Below, one piece after another: positions 38,339 to 47,344 of a stretch of 64,000 nt of DNA. The DNA is from Sphingomonas immobilis (lineage in GTDB: Bacteria; Pseudomonadota; Alphaproteobacteria; Sphingomonadales; Sphingomonadaceae): contig NZ_JAUQSZ010000005.1 in the NCBI RefSeq assembly GCF_030580995.1, positions 186,001 to 250,000 of the forward strand, written 5' to 3'. The notes beneath the pieces were generated by a model, which was not told the DNA's origin, did not search any database, and worked only from the letters and a program-made list of their open reading frames with translations. Positions within the stretch are counted from its first letter, which is position 1. Each line of letters begins with the position of its first letter. A program made the position numbers and the translations under genes.

Positions 38339-38783
38339 GGTGCGACTCCAACTGAAGGCGCGTCGCCGGGGGAGGATTCGCGTGACGGCGCGTCGTGCAG
38401 GGAGAACGATGAAGCGAGGCTGGGGTTCCGGGCGAAGGTAACACCTGGTTGTCACGATTGACACCTGAATGGAAACTGTCCGGGTCGATCGTTTCCGATT
38501 TTGGACAGATCCGGTGCGGAAAGTCACACTAAGGTCACACTGATCGGGGGGTGTTCGGCGCCCCCGTGTTGGACGGGTGTGCGCGGAAGTTTACAAAGTT
38601 TACGCTACGTCTGCGCCTGTTGCCCCTTTCCGACGGCCGCGCGGCGCGGGCGCGAGAAGGGTTTTCGCGAGAATGGCGAGCGGCGGGTCCGACAGTTCAA
38701 AGAGCGATGGTGCGATATCGCAGATCGGTTGGGTGTAGGACAGCGGGAATGTCCGGGTTGGGTGGAAAGCGGCCATTATGAAG
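38339..38783. other. 445-base gene-free region dominated by mosaic repeats
   Basis: No convincing gene. It contains, in order, the tandem TTGTCAC/TTGACAC block with CGATCGTTTCCGA, the GTCACACT tandem block, a GTTTAC-AAA-GTTTAC tandem, and the TTCAAAGAGC..GTGTAGGACAG block. Open frames crossing it translate the repeats and lack ribosome binding sites. Confidence 0.75.
38449..38743. repeat. Mosaic intergenic repeat, fullest copy (X, Y, tandem GTTTAC, Z)
   Basis: X: TTGTCAC and TTGACAC two bases apart, then GGAAA and CGATCGTTTCCGA at 38486-38498. Y: GTCACACT-AAG-GTCACACT at 38523-38541. Then GTTTAC-AAA-GTTTAC at 38589-38603. Z: TTCAAAGAGC at 38696 and GTGTAGGACAG at 38733. X and Z are shared with 29635-29757, Y with 23955-23987. 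Confidence 0.72.
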
Positions 38784-39254
38784 CTACCGAAAGACTAAGT
38801 AGAGAACCGGCCCTAGAATCACCGCAAATCCGACGCACCCCCAAAGCGATATGCGCGTGCCGAAGCGATCGCCGTAAGGGTCATGCTCTTGCCAGAACTC
38901 GCGTTCGATGGCCCACACCGTTGCCACCAAATCCCTGAATGTCGTAGTCGCATCTGGAGTGCTGCCAGTCGCTTTCAGATACCGGAGTAGCAAACCGCTC
39001 AACTCGTCTGGCCTATCAGACTCGCCGGTCGGTTCGATTACAACGTGATCGCCGTCAGCTTTGATCCGGTAGGATTCGCCGTTCGGGCCATACGCTGCTG
39101 GGTAGACGCCATTCCGCACATCTATTGCTTCAAGGTGGCTTTCTGCTGCCGCGACTGACGGATATACCAATAGCGGTTCGTCTGCCGCTACGAAAAGAGC
39201 GCCGGGCGGAACCGCTGCCGAAGCGTAGTCGAAGTCTGTCGTGTCGGTCGCCAT
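38784..39254 (-). CDS. Hypothetical protein with C-terminal membrane anchor, low GC
   Basis: 156 residues from the ATG after AAGGGC; an ATG 20 codons earlier is possible. The soluble part contains AVPPGALFVAADEPLLVYPS and NGVYPAAYGPNGESYRI, then a helix-rich region, and ends with one hydrophobic segment (SLWGCVGFAVILGPVLYLVF). It is tail-anchored. I recognise no function. Its base composition is lower in G and C than its neighbours and it sits between two repeat clusters, which fits acquisition by transfer. Confidence 0.65.
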   Translation of the reverse strand: MATDTTDFDYASAAVPPGALFVAADEPLLVYPSVAAAESHLEAIDVRNGVYPAAYGPNGESYRIKADGDHVVIEPTGESDRPDELSGLLLRYLKATGSTPDATTTFRDLVATVWAIEREFWQEHDPYGDRFGTRISLWGCVGFAVILGPVLYLVFR

Positions 39255-39324
39255 TGCGCCCTTGTTCCAGCCGAACGTAATATCCGCAACTGGGGCGGCA
39301 GCAGCCATCAGCATACCCCCCGCT

Positions 39325-39357
39325 GAATGTCCGCTATGGGTCGCTTAGCAGACATTC
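39325..39357. repeat. Imperfect inverted repeat GAATGTCCGCTA / TAGCAGACATTC
   Basis: GAATGTCCGCTATGGG and TTAGCAGACATTC form an inverted pair with one mismatch around an eight-base centre. It lies upstream of the low-GC gene. I recall similar AATGTCCGCT..AGCGGACATT sequences near accessory genes in sphingomonads, from memory only. Confidence 0.55.
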
Positions 39358-39414
39358 GGTACACAAGGAGTTTGGGCGGTAGCGAACACGCCGCGGCGAA
39401 GCCGCGTCGTCGGA

Positions 39415-39507
39415 CGGGTTCGGGGCTTCGCCCCGACCCGCCGGCCGTGCCGGGCGCTGCGCGGCTTGCCGCGCACCGGCTCGCGGGGCGCTCGCCTGCG
39501 CCCGTCA
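39415..39507. repeat. Stop-codon-anchored GC-rich repeat, copy after apt
   Basis: Read on the minus strand it begins TGACGGGCGCAGGCG, where TGA is the apt stop, contains GCGCAGCGCCCGGCACGGCC then GGCGGGTCG, and ends CGAACCCG, as after ychF. A further hairpin CCGCGGCGAAGCCGCG lies just beyond it. Confidence 0.8.
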
Positions 39508-40041
39508 GTGCCCCTCGAAACTCAGCAACGCATCCACCGCGATCCCCTCGCCGCGCAGCGCGTCCGCGCCGCCGAGGTCGGGGAGGTCGACGAGGAACTG
39601 CGCCTGTTCCAGCACCGCGCCGGCCTTGCGCAGCAGGCGGACCGCCGCGCGGGCGGTGCCGCCGGTGGCGATGAGGTCGTCGACCAGCAGCACGCGCTGG
39701 CCGGGGACGAGGGCGTCTTCATGCATGGTAATGCGGTCGGTGCCGTATTCGAGCGCATAATCCTCGGCGATCGTCACGCCGGGCAGCTTGCCGTCCTTGC
39801 GGATCAGCAGCACGCCGGCGTTCAGCGGCGCGGCGAGCGCTGCGGCGAAGAGGAAGCCGCGTGCCTCGATGCCCGCAACCAGATCGACCGGCCCGCGCGT
39901 CGCCACCGCCATCCGCGCGATCGTGGTCTGGAAACCCGCCGCGTCGAGCAGCAGCGTGGTGATGTCGCGGAACTGGATGCCGGGCTTGGGAAAGTCCGGG
40001 ATCGTGCGGATGAGGGCCTTGAGGTCGTCGTTATCGGCCAT
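39505..40041 (-). CDS. apt: Adenine phosphoribosyltransferase
   Basis: 178 residues, normal length. The type I phosphoribosyltransferase PRPP loop is VLLVDDLIATGGTARAA; the N-terminus has IPDFPKPGIQFRDITTLL, and AGIEARGFLFAAALA and LIRKDGKLPG supply the pyrophosphate and hood regions. It salvages adenine to AMP. It lies downstream of the cytochrome bc1 operon on the same strand, separated by a palindromic doublet. Confidence 0.96.
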   Translation of the reverse strand: MADNDDLKALIRTIPDFPKPGIQFRDITTLLLDAAGFQTTIARMAVATRGPVDLVAGIEARGFLFAAALAAPLNAGVLLIRKDGKLPGVTIAEDYALEYGTDRITMHEDALVPGQRVLLVDDLIATGGTARAAVRLLRKAGAVLEQAQFLVDLPDLGGADALRGEGIAVDALLSFEGH

Positions 40042-40050
40042 TGCCAACTC

Positions 40051-40138
40051 CGTCGCCCCGGCGGAGGCCGGGGCCGCTGGGCGCGGGGCAACCGGCCAGT
40101 CCCATATCATAGCGGCCCCGGCCTCCGCCGGGGCGACG
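40051..40138. repeat. Palindromic doublet between petC and apt, CCCCGGC type
   Basis: CGTCGCCCCGGCGGAGGCCG at the left and GGCCCCGGCCTCCGCCGGGG at the right, then CGACG, facing each other around a 38-base spacer. The outer 28 bases are exact inverted copies by eye, the cleanest example of this family in the window. Confidence 0.88.
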
Positions 40139-40145
40139 GTACATC

Positions 40146-40997
40146 TCAGTGCTTCAGGTCGCGCCAGACGTTCTGATACGCGCCCCAGGCGAGGAAGCAG
40201 AAGATCAGCAGGAAGCCGAGCACCGCGAGGCCCGCGCCGTGGCGTGCATCGAGATTGGGTTCGGCGGTCCACGTCAGGAACGCGGCCACGTCCTTCGCCA
40301 TCTGGTCGACCGTCGGCTTGGTGCCGTCGAGATATTCGACCTGACCGGCCGACGTCAGCGGCGGCGGCATGGCGATGTTGAGGTTCGCGAAATACTGGTT
40401 GTAGTGCAGGCCCTTGGGCGTCGCCGCATCCGGGAACTTGGCGAGCAGTTCCTTGGGCTGCGGCACGTAGCCGTGGCCGACCAGCGAATAGATGTAGTCG
40501 GGGCCGTCGTGACGCGCCTTGGTCATCAGCGAGAGATCGGGCGGCACGGCGTTGTTGTTGGCGGCGCGCGCGGCAACATCGTTGGCATAGACCAGCGGGA
40601 AGTGATCCGCAGGCGTGTTCTTGCGCGTCGCGGGCTCGCCCGTTTCCGGGTTGACGCTGGGCTGTTCGACGACCCAGGCGGCGGCGATCGCCTTTACCTG
40701 ACCCTCGTCATAGCCGATTTCCTTCAGATCGCGGAAGGCGACGTGGCGCAGCGAGTGGCAGGCCGCGCAGACTTCCTTGTAGACCTGGAAGCCGCGCTGC
40801 ACCTGGCGCAGATCGAACTTGCCGAGCAGGCCCGACGACGGAAGGCCGGCATCGAGCAGCGGATGCTCCTCATGCACGAAATGCTCGGCGGTCGGCGGGG
40901 CGGGATCGGTGATGACGCCCACGATGCTGCTGAACAGCCCGAGCGACACGACGAACACGAAAGCGAGGCCGACAAGAGCGGAAATCCAGCGAATCAT
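40146..40997 (-). CDS. petC: Cytochrome c1 of the cytochrome bc1 complex
   Basis: 283 residues. An N-terminal hydrophobic segment serves as signal/anchor, heme is attached at CAACH (Cys77, Cys80, His81), the methionine ligand lies in NIAMPPPLTS, and a C-terminal membrane anchor (GLAVLGFLLIFCFLAWGAYQ) follows. It accepts electrons from the Rieske protein in the periplasm and passes them to cytochrome c. Last gene of the petABC operon, 14 bases after petB. Confidence 0.96.
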   Translation of the reverse strand: MIRWISALVGLAFVFVVSLGLFSSIVGVITDPAPPTAEHFVHEEHPLLDAGLPSSGLLGKFDLRQVQRGFQVYKEVCAACHSLRHVAFRDLKEIGYDEGQVKAIAAAWVVEQPSVNPETGEPATRKNTPADHFPLVYANDVAARAANNNAVPPDLSLMTKARHDGPDYIYSLVGHGYVPQPKELLAKFPDAATPKGLHYNQYFANLNIAMPPPLTSAGQVEYLDGTKPTVDQMAKDVAAFLTWTAEPNLDARHGAGLAVLGFLLIFCFLAWGAYQNVWRDLKH

Positions 40998-41011
40998 TCT
41001 CGTATTGCCCC

Positions 41012-42286
41012 TTATTCGGCCGGAACCGGATGAGCGCCATGCTTGGCCAGCACCGCTTCGGTGATCGAATTCGGCAGCGGGCGCGGGCGCTCCATGCGCG
41101 ACACCATCGGCACGATGATCAGGAAGTGTGCGAAGTAATAGGCCGCCGCGATCTGCCCGATGATGACGTTGCGCGCGATCGGCTCTGCGCCGCCGACATA
41201 CCCGAGTGCGAACACGTCGAGGATCAGGATCCAGAAGAAGATCCGGTAGGTCGGACGGTATTTGGCGCTGCGCACCGGCGAGCTGTCGAGCCACGGCAGG
41301 AAGAACATCAGCAGGATCGAGCCGAACATCGCCAGCACGCCCCACAGCTTCGCCGGCAGGATGAAGTCGACGGTGAAGGACTTCAGGATCGCGTAGAAGG
41401 GCAGGAAATACCATTCGGGCACGATGTGCGCGGGCGTCGAGAGCGGGTTGGCCGGAATGTAGTTATCCGGGTGGCCGAGATAGTTCGGCGCGAAGAAGAT
41501 CAGCGCCGCGAACACCAGGAAGAACACGGCGACGCCGAGGCCGTCCTTGGCGGTGTAATACGGGTGGAACGGCACCGTATCCTGCTCGCCCTTCACTTCC
41601 ACGCCGGTCGGGTTCGACGAGCCGGGGATGTGCAATGCCCAGATGTGCAGCACGATGACGGCCGCGATCACGAACGGCAGCAGATAGTGGAGCGAGAAGA
41701 AGCGGTTGAGCGCCGCATCGTCCGGCGCGAAGCCGCCGAGCAGCCACACGCGGATCGTCTCGCCGACGATCGGGATCGCCGAGAAGAAGCCGGTGATGAC
41801 CTGCGCGCCCCAGAAGCTCATCTGGCCCCACGGAAGCACGTAGCCCATGAACGCGGTCGCCATCATCAGCAGGAAGATGACGACGCCGAGCAGCCACACC
41901 ATCTCGCGCGGGGCCTTGTACGATCCGTAATAGAGACCGCGGGCGATGTGGGTGTAGACGACGATGAAGAACATCGATGCGCCGTTCGCATGGGCGTAGC
42001 GCAGGAACCAGCCGGCGTTGACGTCGCGCATGATGTGCTCGACCGAATCGAACGCGATCGCGCCGTTCGCCGCGAAGTGCATGGCGAGCACGATGCCGGT
42101 GACGATCTGGCAGGCGAGCGCCGCGCCGGCGAGGACGCCAAAGTTCCAGAAGTAATTCAGGTTGCGCGGCACCGGATAGCCGCCGCCGACGGCGCTATAG
42201 ACGAAGCGCGGGAGCGGCAGGCGCTCGTCCACCCACTTCGTCAGTGCGTATTTCGGCTCGTAATGCTTGGCCCAGGGAAAGCTCAT
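41012..42286 (-). CDS. petB: Cytochrome b of the cytochrome bc1 complex
   Basis: 424 residues, eight membrane helices. The heme-ligand histidines fall in [22 protein letters not shown] and in the later [16 protein letters not shown] region, and the Qo-site PEWY motif is in [12 protein letters not shown]. It oxidises ubiquinol and cycles electrons through hemes bL and bH. Middle gene of petABC, 11 bases after petA. Confidence 0.97.
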   Translation of the reverse strand: MSFPWAKHYEPKYALTKWVDERLPLPRFVYSAVGGGYPVPRNLNYFWNFGVLAGAALACQIVTGIVLAMHFAANGAIAFDSVEHIMRDVNAGWFLRYAHANGASMFFIVVYTHIARGLYYGSYKAPREMVWLLGVVIFLLMMATAFMGYVLPWGQMSFWGAQVITGFFSAIPIVGETIRVWLLGGFAPDDAALNRFFSLHYLLPFVIAAVIVLHIWALHIPGSSNPTGVEVKGEQDTVPFHPYYTAKDGLGVAVFFLVFAALIFFAPNYLGHPDNYIPANPLSTPAHIVPEWYFLPFYAILKSFTVDFILPAKLWGVLAMFGSILLMFFLPWLDSSPVRSAKYRPTYRIFFWILILDVFALGYVGGAEPIARNVIIGQIAAAYYFAHFLIIVPMVSRMERPRPLPNSITEAVLAKHGAHPVPAE

Positions 42287-42297
42287 TTAATCGATCC

Positions 42298-42882
42298 TCA
42301 GCCGACGGTGACCGTCGTGTCCGACGTGAAGTTGTAAGGCGGCACTTCCAGGTTCTTGGGCGCCGGGCCTTTGCGGATGCGGGCTGCGGTATCGTACTGC
42401 GAGCCGTGGCACGGGCAGAAATAGCCGCCGTACTGGCCGCGATTCTCACCCTCGGCGGCGCCGAGCGGGATACAGCCGAGATGCGTGCAGACGCCGAGCG
42501 TGATCAGCCAGTTCTTGTGGCCCGCCTTGGTCCGCTGCTCCAGCGTCTGCGGGTCACGCAGCGTGCCGACGTCGACCAGGTCGGCCTCGTCCATTTCCTT
42601 CTGCGTCAGGTTGCGCACGAACAGCGGCTGCTTGCGGAAGGTCGTCTTGATCGCCTGGCCCGGCGCGATCTTCGACAGATCGAGCTCGGTCGTCGACTGC
42701 GCGAGCACGTCGGCCGACGGGCTCATCTGGTTGACGAGCGGCAGCACGATGACGGCGCCACCGACGCCGGCCCATGCGACCGCGGCGATATTGATGAAAT
42801 CGCGGCGGCGGGGATCGGACACCGCCTCATGAAACGGTGCCGGGTCTTCCCCGGGTGGCACGGCGGTATCAACGTTTGCCAT
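42298..42882 (-). CDS. petA: Ubiquinol-cytochrome c reductase Rieske iron-sulfur subunit
   Basis: 194 residues. A twin-arginine-like start of the membrane anchor ([20 protein letters not shown]) precedes the Rieske domain with CTHLGC (Cys132, His134, Cys137) and CPCHGS (Cys156, Cys158, His159) binding the 2Fe-2S cluster. It shuttles electrons from ubiquinol to cytochrome c1. First gene of the petABC operon. The 186-base gap to the divergent trmL probably carries both promoters; I see no clear consensus boxes. Confidence 0.97.
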   Translation of the reverse strand: MANVDTAVPPGEDPAPFHEAVSDPRRRDFINIAAVAWAGVGGAVIVLPLVNQMSPSADVLAQSTTELDLSKIAPGQAIKTTFRKQPLFVRNLTQKEMDEADLVDVGTLRDPQTLEQRTKAGHKNWLITLGVCTHLGCIPLGAAEGENRGQYGGYFCPCHGSQYDTAARIRKGPAPKNLEVPPYNFTSDTTVTVG

Positions 42883-43068
42883 TCACAAGCCCTTGCAGTT
42901 CGCCCCTTGCCCAAAGGGGGAGCGACACCATGTTCTTCACTGAGGATGACGTTCGCGAGATCGCCCCGCCAGCCCCGGCCCCTTTCCGTCCCCACGGAGG
43001 GTTGCGGGCCTGATAGACGTGCAACCGCGCCTTTGCCAACTGCATTTTAGCCCTGTTATTGCACTGCG

Positions 43069-43518
43069 GTGCGTATCGCCCTTCATCAGCCCGAAATCGC
43101 AGGCAACGTCGGCACCATCCTGCGGCTGGCGGCGTGCGTCGGCGTGGCCGTCGATCTGATCGAACCGATGGGTTTTCCGTGGAGCGACAAGGCGCTGGCG
43201 CGCTCCGCGATGGACTATGGCGAGGCGGCGGAGGTGCGCCGCCATGCCGACTGGCATGCGTTCCGCGCCGACGTGCCGGGGCGGCTGGTGCTGCTGACGA
43301 CGCGCGGCGGCGTGCGGCTCGATGCGGCGACGTTCGAGAGCGGCGACGTGCTGCTGTTCGGATCGGAGGGCAGCGGCGTACCGCAGGCCGTACACGACGC
43401 GGCCGATCTGCGGGTGCGGATTCCGCTGCGCACCGGAATGCGATCGCTCAATCTCGCGGTGGCGGCGGGAATCGCGCTGGGCGAGGCGCTGCGCCAGACG
43501 GGCGGGTGGCCGGAGTAG
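43069..43518 (+). CDS. trmL: tRNA (cytidine(34)-2'-O)-methyltransferase TrmL
   Basis: 149 residues from GTG. SPOUT-class deep-knot fold with HQPEIAGNVGTILRLAACVG at the N-terminus, VLLFGSEGSGVPQ and IPLRTGMRSLNLAVAAGIAL forming the SAM-binding knot. It methylates the 2'-OH of the wobble base of tRNA-Leu isoacceptors. It lies 50 bases upstream of hemF in the same direction. Confidence 0.93.
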   Translation: MRIALHQPEIAGNVGTILRLAACVGVAVDLIEPMGFPWSDKALARSAMDYGEAAEVRRHADWHAFRADVPGRLVLLTTRGGVRLDAATFESGDVLLFGSEGSGVPQAVHDAADLRVRIPLRTGMRSLNLAVAAGIALGEALRQTGGWPE

Positions 43519-43568
43519 GACAATCCGTCCCACTCGACTCCGCGCGCCGGCATGGGCAAAGCGCAGCC

Positions 43569-44411
43569 ATGCAACCGCTCGACGATCAACAAGCCGCCGC
43601 CCGCGCCTGGTTCGAACAGCTTCGCGACCTGATCTGCGCCGAGTTCGAGGCGATCGAGGCCGAAGCAGGATCGGACGCGCGTTTCGAATACACGCCCTGG
43701 GACCGCGCCGATCCGTCCGGCGAGCATGGCGGCGGGGGGTTACGCGGCACGATGAAGGGCAAGGTGTTCGAGAAGGTCGGCGTCAACGTCTCGACCGTGG
43801 GCGGCGTGCTCGACAGCGAGTTCGGCAAGACCATCAACGGCGCGGCCGAGGATCCGCATTTCTGCGCGACCGGCATCAGCCTCGTCGCGCACATGGCCAA
43901 TCCGCACGTGCCCGCCGTTCACATGAACACGCGCTTCCTGACGACGACGAAGCGCTGGTTCGGCGGCGGCGCCGATCTCAATCCGCCGTTGCCGGTCGCG
44001 GCGGATACGGAGGATTTCCATGCGGAGATGCGGGCGGCGTGCGACGCGCACGATTCGGCGCACTACCCGCGCTTCAAGGCGTGGGCGGACGATTATTTCT
44101 ACATCCCGCACCGGAAAGTGCATCGCGGCGTCGGCGGGATTTTCTACGATCACCTGGAGGGCGATTTCGCACAGAATTTCGCGTTCACGCAGGATGTTGG
44201 GCGGGCGTTCCTAAGTGTCTATCCGAAGATCGTGCGGCGGCGGATGCACGACGCCTTCGCGCCCGAGGACGTGGCCGTGCAGCGCGAATGGCGCGGTCGC
44301 TATGCCGAGTTCAACCTCGTCTACGATCGCGGCACGGCGTTCGGGCTCAAGACCGGCGGCAATATCGACGCGATCCTGATGAGCCTGCCGCCCGTGGCGA
44401 CGTGGGCTTGA
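43569..44411 (+). CDS. hemF: Oxygen-dependent coproporphyrinogen-III oxidase
   Basis: 280 residues. Family landmarks are GGLRGTMKGKVFEKVGVNVS, HMNTRFLTTTKRWFGGGADL, PHRKVHRGVGGIFYDHLEGD and RGRYAEFNLVYDRGTAFGLK. It decarboxylates two propionates of coproporphyrinogen III using O2 in heme synthesis. Full length and intact. Confidence 0.97.
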   Translation: MQPLDDQQAAARAWFEQLRDLICAEFEAIEAEAGSDARFEYTPWDRADPSGEHGGGGLRGTMKGKVFEKVGVNVSTVGGVLDSEFGKTINGAAEDPHFCATGISLVAHMANPHVPAVHMNTRFLTTTKRWFGGGADLNPPLPVAADTEDFHAEMRAACDAHDSAHYPRFKAWADDYFYIPHRKVHRGVGGIFYDHLEGDFAQNFAFTQDVGRAFLSVYPKIVRRRMHDAFAPEDVAVQREWRGRYAEFNLVYDRGTAFGLKTGGNIDAILMSLPPVATWA

Positions 44412-44412
44412 T

Positions 44413-45009
44413 GTGGGGGGCCTGACGTTGGTCGCCCCCGGCGAGGTCGCGGCGATCGTGACCACGCTGGAGATGCGGGAGCGCCCTGCCCTGCCGCCGA
44501 TCCCCGATTCGCCGCTGCGGCTGGTGCGCCGCGAGCGGCCCGACGCGGAGGCGTACCGCGCGCTGTTCCGGCGCGTCGGCGAGCCGTGGCTGTGGTTCTC
44601 CCGGCTGGTGCTCGACGAGGCCACATTGCTGGCGATCGTCCACGATCCGCAGGTACAGGTGTTCGCGGTGATCGATGCGGCGGGCGAGGATGCCGGGATG
44701 CTCGAACTCGATTTCCGCCATTCGGGCGCGTGCGAGCTGAGCTATTTCGGGCTCGCCCCCGGTTTCGAGGGCAAGGGCAACGGGCGCTGGCTGATGGCGG
44801 AGGCGCTCACCCGCGCCTGGGCGGCGGGCATTACGCGGGTGTGGGTTCACACCTGCTCGCTCGATCACCCTTCCGCGCTCGGCTTCTACCGGCGGCACGG
44901 CTTCACGCCCATCGGCCGCGCGGTCGAGACATTCGCCGATCCGCGCCTGCACGGCGTGCTGCCGCGCGAGGCCGCGCCTCAGGTGCCCCTCTTGATCCCG
45001 CGCAACTGA
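44413..45009 (+). CDS. GNAT family N-acetyltransferase
   Basis: 198 residues from a GTG next to the hemF stop; the ATG 20 codons later (MRERPALPPIP) is an equally credible start. The GNAT core shows ELSYFGLAPGFEGKGNGRWL (the acetyl-CoA pyrophosphate-binding loop is a degenerate Q/RxxGxG/A) and SALGFYRRHGFTPIG at the C-terminus. The acceptor is unknown. Its 3' end overlaps the converging membrane-protein gene by 31 bases. Confidence 0.87.
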   Translation: MGGLTLVAPGEVAAIVTTLEMRERPALPPIPDSPLRLVRRERPDAEAYRALFRRVGEPWLWFSRLVLDEATLLAIVHDPQVQVFAVIDAAGEDAGMLELDFRHSGACELSYFGLAPGFEGKGNGRWLMAEALTRAWAAGITRVWVHTCSLDHPSALGFYRRHGFTPIGRAVETFADPRLHGVLPREAAPQVPLLIPRN

Positions 45010-45731
45010 TAGTAGAGCGCGATCCGCACGAGGATCGCCGCCAGCAGCGCCGCCGTCGCCGAGGCCGCCGCCAGCGCATCGAGCACAGCCTTCACCACCG
45101 GGTTTGCATCGGGCGCGCCGCCGAGGATCGTGCCGAGCGCGAGGAACGGCGCGCTGGCGAATTGCCCGGCGAGGATCATGATGCCGGTGATCGCCATCAT
45201 CAGCAGGCCGTTGCCGCGCGTCATTTCGAACGAGCGCCGGATCGCCTCGATCGCGCCGACCGGCCGCTCCGCCACCAGCTCCGGCGTGGCGAGCAGCCAG
45301 CGGCCGAACAGGTAGAGCGCGGGCAGCACCATCGCGAGCCCGATCACCGGGATGGCGATCGCCATCGCCGGTGCCGACACCAGAATCGCGACGAGGAAGA
45401 AGCGCGGCAGGAGCCGGAGCGAATCCGCCAGCGCCTTGCCGAGCGTCGGTCGGTCGCCGCTGAGATAGGCCATCTGCAGCACCAGAGTGCCGTAGAGCGC
45501 GATCACCTGTACCGCCGCCAGCCAGGGCCCGTTCGCAGAGAACCATGTGACGAAGGCATCACGCGCCGCCGCTTCGTCCGAGCTCGCGTCGATCTGCATC
45601 GCCGGCACCAGCAGCAGCGCCGCGAATTGCGGGAGAAAGATCAGCGGGCCGACGATGCGCAGCAGCAGATCGCGATCGGCGCTCCACATCGACCAGGCAT
45701 CGGCGAGTGCGGTGTTGATGTTGATTTTCAT
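44979..45731 (-). CDS. Multi-spanning membrane protein, second of a tandem pair
   Basis: 250 residues starting MKININTALADAWSMWSADR. About six hydrophobic segments, with the conserved-looking loop LLATPELVAERPVGAIEAIR followed by RSFEMTRGN. The neighbour upstream has LLFTPALVAERAGFGALLRS then LRLTQG at the same place, so the two are paralogues. The fold resembles the membrane domain seen next to glycerophosphodiester phosphodiesterases; function unknown. Start overlaps the previous stop by four bases (ATGA). Confidence 0.75.
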   Translation of the reverse strand: MKININTALADAWSMWSADRDLLLRIVGPLIFLPQFAALLLVPAMQIDASSDEAAARDAFVTWFSANGPWLAAVQVIALYGTLVLQMAYLSGDRPTLGKALADSLRLLPRFFLVAILVSAPAMAIAIPVIGLAMVLPALYLFGRWLLATPELVAERPVGAIEAIRRSFEMTRGNGLLMMAITGIMILAGQFASAPFLALGTILGGAPDANPVVKAVLDALAAASATAALLAAILVRIALYYQLRGIKRGT

Positions 45732-46486
45732 GACAATTCGACAATCATCTCGCGCATATCGCGCACCGCAAGGAACAACCGCGCGGTGAAGGCGGTCGCG
45801 AACACGCTGAAGCCCGTCTGCACCAGCGCGACAAGGATCGTCGCAAGCGCGGTGATGCCGAGCGGGACGATCACCGCGCGCACCAGCATCGCCGCCACCT
45901 GCGTGACGATCAGGTAGAGCAGGAGGAGCCCAACCAGCTTCCACGTCATGCCCTGCGTCAACCGCAGCGAGCGGAGGAGCGCGCCGAAACCGGCCCGCTC
46001 AGCGACCAGCGCAGGGGTGAACAGCAGCAGCCGCGCCGCAATCAGCAGCGCGAGCGGGCATACGAGCAGGCAATAGCCGACCACCGCCGTCGCTGCCGCG
46101 CCGTTGTCATCGCGCATCGTGTTCAGGAACGCCCAGGCGAGCAGGACCAGCGGGCCGAACAGCGCAACGAACCCCAACGCCGCGACCGCGAGCGCCACCG
46201 GCAGGCGCGCGGCGGTGGTGCGGATCGCGCCGCCCGCCCCCGCCGCCGGATCGATCGCCAGCGCCGTGACCGCGAGATTGCCGCCGACCGTGACCAATGC
46301 GAGCGCGAGCGCGCCCAGCCCCATCATCCAGTCGCCCGGCGTGTCCTGTCCGCTCATCGACGTCAGCAATATACCGAGCGCCGCCAGCGGCACGAAGATG
46401 CCGCCCGCCGCGATCGGCAGGACGTTCGCATAGTCGGTTTTCAGAAAGCCGGTCGTACGATCCCAGACCGATCCCAGATTCACCAT
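45728..46486 (-). CDS. Multi-spanning membrane protein, first of a tandem pair
   Basis: 252 residues starting MVNLGSVWDRTTGFLKTDYA, six or so membrane helices, with the loop LLFTPALVAERAGFGALLRS as the recognisable element. The pair has been kept together in coupled translation, so the products probably form a complex. No active-site residues stand out. Divergent from lipB. Confidence 0.75.
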   Translation of the reverse strand: MVNLGSVWDRTTGFLKTDYANVLPIAAGGIFVPLAALGILLTSMSGQDTPGDWMMGLGALALALVTVGGNLAVTALAIDPAAGAGGAIRTTAARLPVALAVAALGFVALFGPLVLLAWAFLNTMRDDNGAAATAVVGYCLLVCPLALLIAARLLLFTPALVAERAGFGALLRSLRLTQGMTWKLVGLLLLYLIVTQVAAMLVRAVIVPLGITALATILVALVQTGFSVFATAFTARLFLAVRDMREMIVELS

Positions 46487-46589
46487 CGCCTGCTTCGGTC
46501 TCCAGTCCCGGCCGCGTTAGCGCAAGCACGCCGGCGTTGCCAGTGACGCGCAGCTTGATTTGCCGAACGCCCGCGCCCAATTGCCGCGG

Positions 46590-47237
46590 GTGAGCGAGAC
46601 GATCGAATGGCGCGTGACGCCGGGCCTTACCGACTATGAAAGCGCCATCGCCGAGATGGAGGCGCGCGCCGCCGCCGTGACAGCGGGCGATGCGGGGGAA
46701 CTTGTCTGGCTGCTCGAACACCCGCCCGTCTATACCGGCGGCACCAGCGCCGATCCGGCCGAACTGCTCGATCCGCGCTTTCCGGTGGTCAAGACCGGGC
46801 GCGGCGGGCGCTTCACCTATCACGGGCCGGGACAGCGGATCGGCTATCTCGTGCTCGATCTCGATGCGCGCGGGCATGACATCCGTCACTTCATCTGCAG
46901 CCTGGAGGGGTGGCTGATCGCGGCGCTCGGCGAGATCGGCATCGCGGCGTTCCGCGCGCCGGGCCGGGTCGGGATCTGGACGCGGCTCGCCGATGGGCAG
47001 GAGGCCAAGATCGGCGCGATCGGCGTGCGCGTGCGGCGCTGGGTGACGATGCACGGCTTCGCGATCAATCTCTCCCCGGACCTTGCGCATTTCGGCGGGA
47101 TCGTGCCGTGCGGCCTGCCCGACTTCGCGGTGACGAGCGCTGCCGCACTCGGCAAGCCAAGCGAGTTCGCCACGTTCGACGCGGCGCTTTCGGCCACGTT
47201 CCCGGCTTTTCTGGAGCGATTGACGGCCGCCGCCTGA
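46590..47237 (+). CDS. lipB: Lipoyl(octanoyl) transferase
   Basis: 215 residues from GTG ([20 protein letters not shown]). The substrate-binding segments [20 protein letters not shown] and [20 protein letters not shown], the catalytic lysine in [19 protein letters not shown] and the catalytic cysteine in [14 protein letters not shown] are all present. It moves octanoyl from acyl carrier protein to lipoyl-dependent enzymes. No lipA is adjacent. Confidence 0.95.
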   Translation: MSETIEWRVTPGLTDYESAIAEMEARAAAVTAGDAGELVWLLEHPPVYTGGTSADPAELLDPRFPVVKTGRGGRFTYHGPGQRIGYLVLDLDARGHDIRHFICSLEGWLIAALGEIGIAAFRAPGRVGIWTRLADGQEAKIGAIGVRVRRWVTMHGFAINLSPDLAHFGGIVPCGLPDFAVTSAAALGKPSEFATFDAALSATFPAFLERLTAAA

Positions 47238-47245
47238 GGCAAAAC

Positions 47246-47265
47246 CCGCTTGAGAGAACAAGCGG
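47246..47265 (+). terminator. Weak hairpin after lipB
   Basis: CCGCTT, loop GAGAGAAC, AAGCGG, followed by TTCCGTCT: a six-pair stem nine bases after the lipB stop. The T-run is poor, so termination would be partial. Confidence 0.4.
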
Positions 47266-47344
47266 TTCCGTCTAATGCCTACCTTGGTTTGGGTATTAAA
47301 GGCCGGAACGGCCAGCCCGGATCGACTATCTAGGGAGCTATTCA

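Noticed and set aside
38501..38938. A 145-codon plus-strand frame across the repeat-rich gap
   Set aside because: It translates the mosaic repeats, lacks a ribosome binding site and runs antisense into the low-GC gene, which has better coding features.
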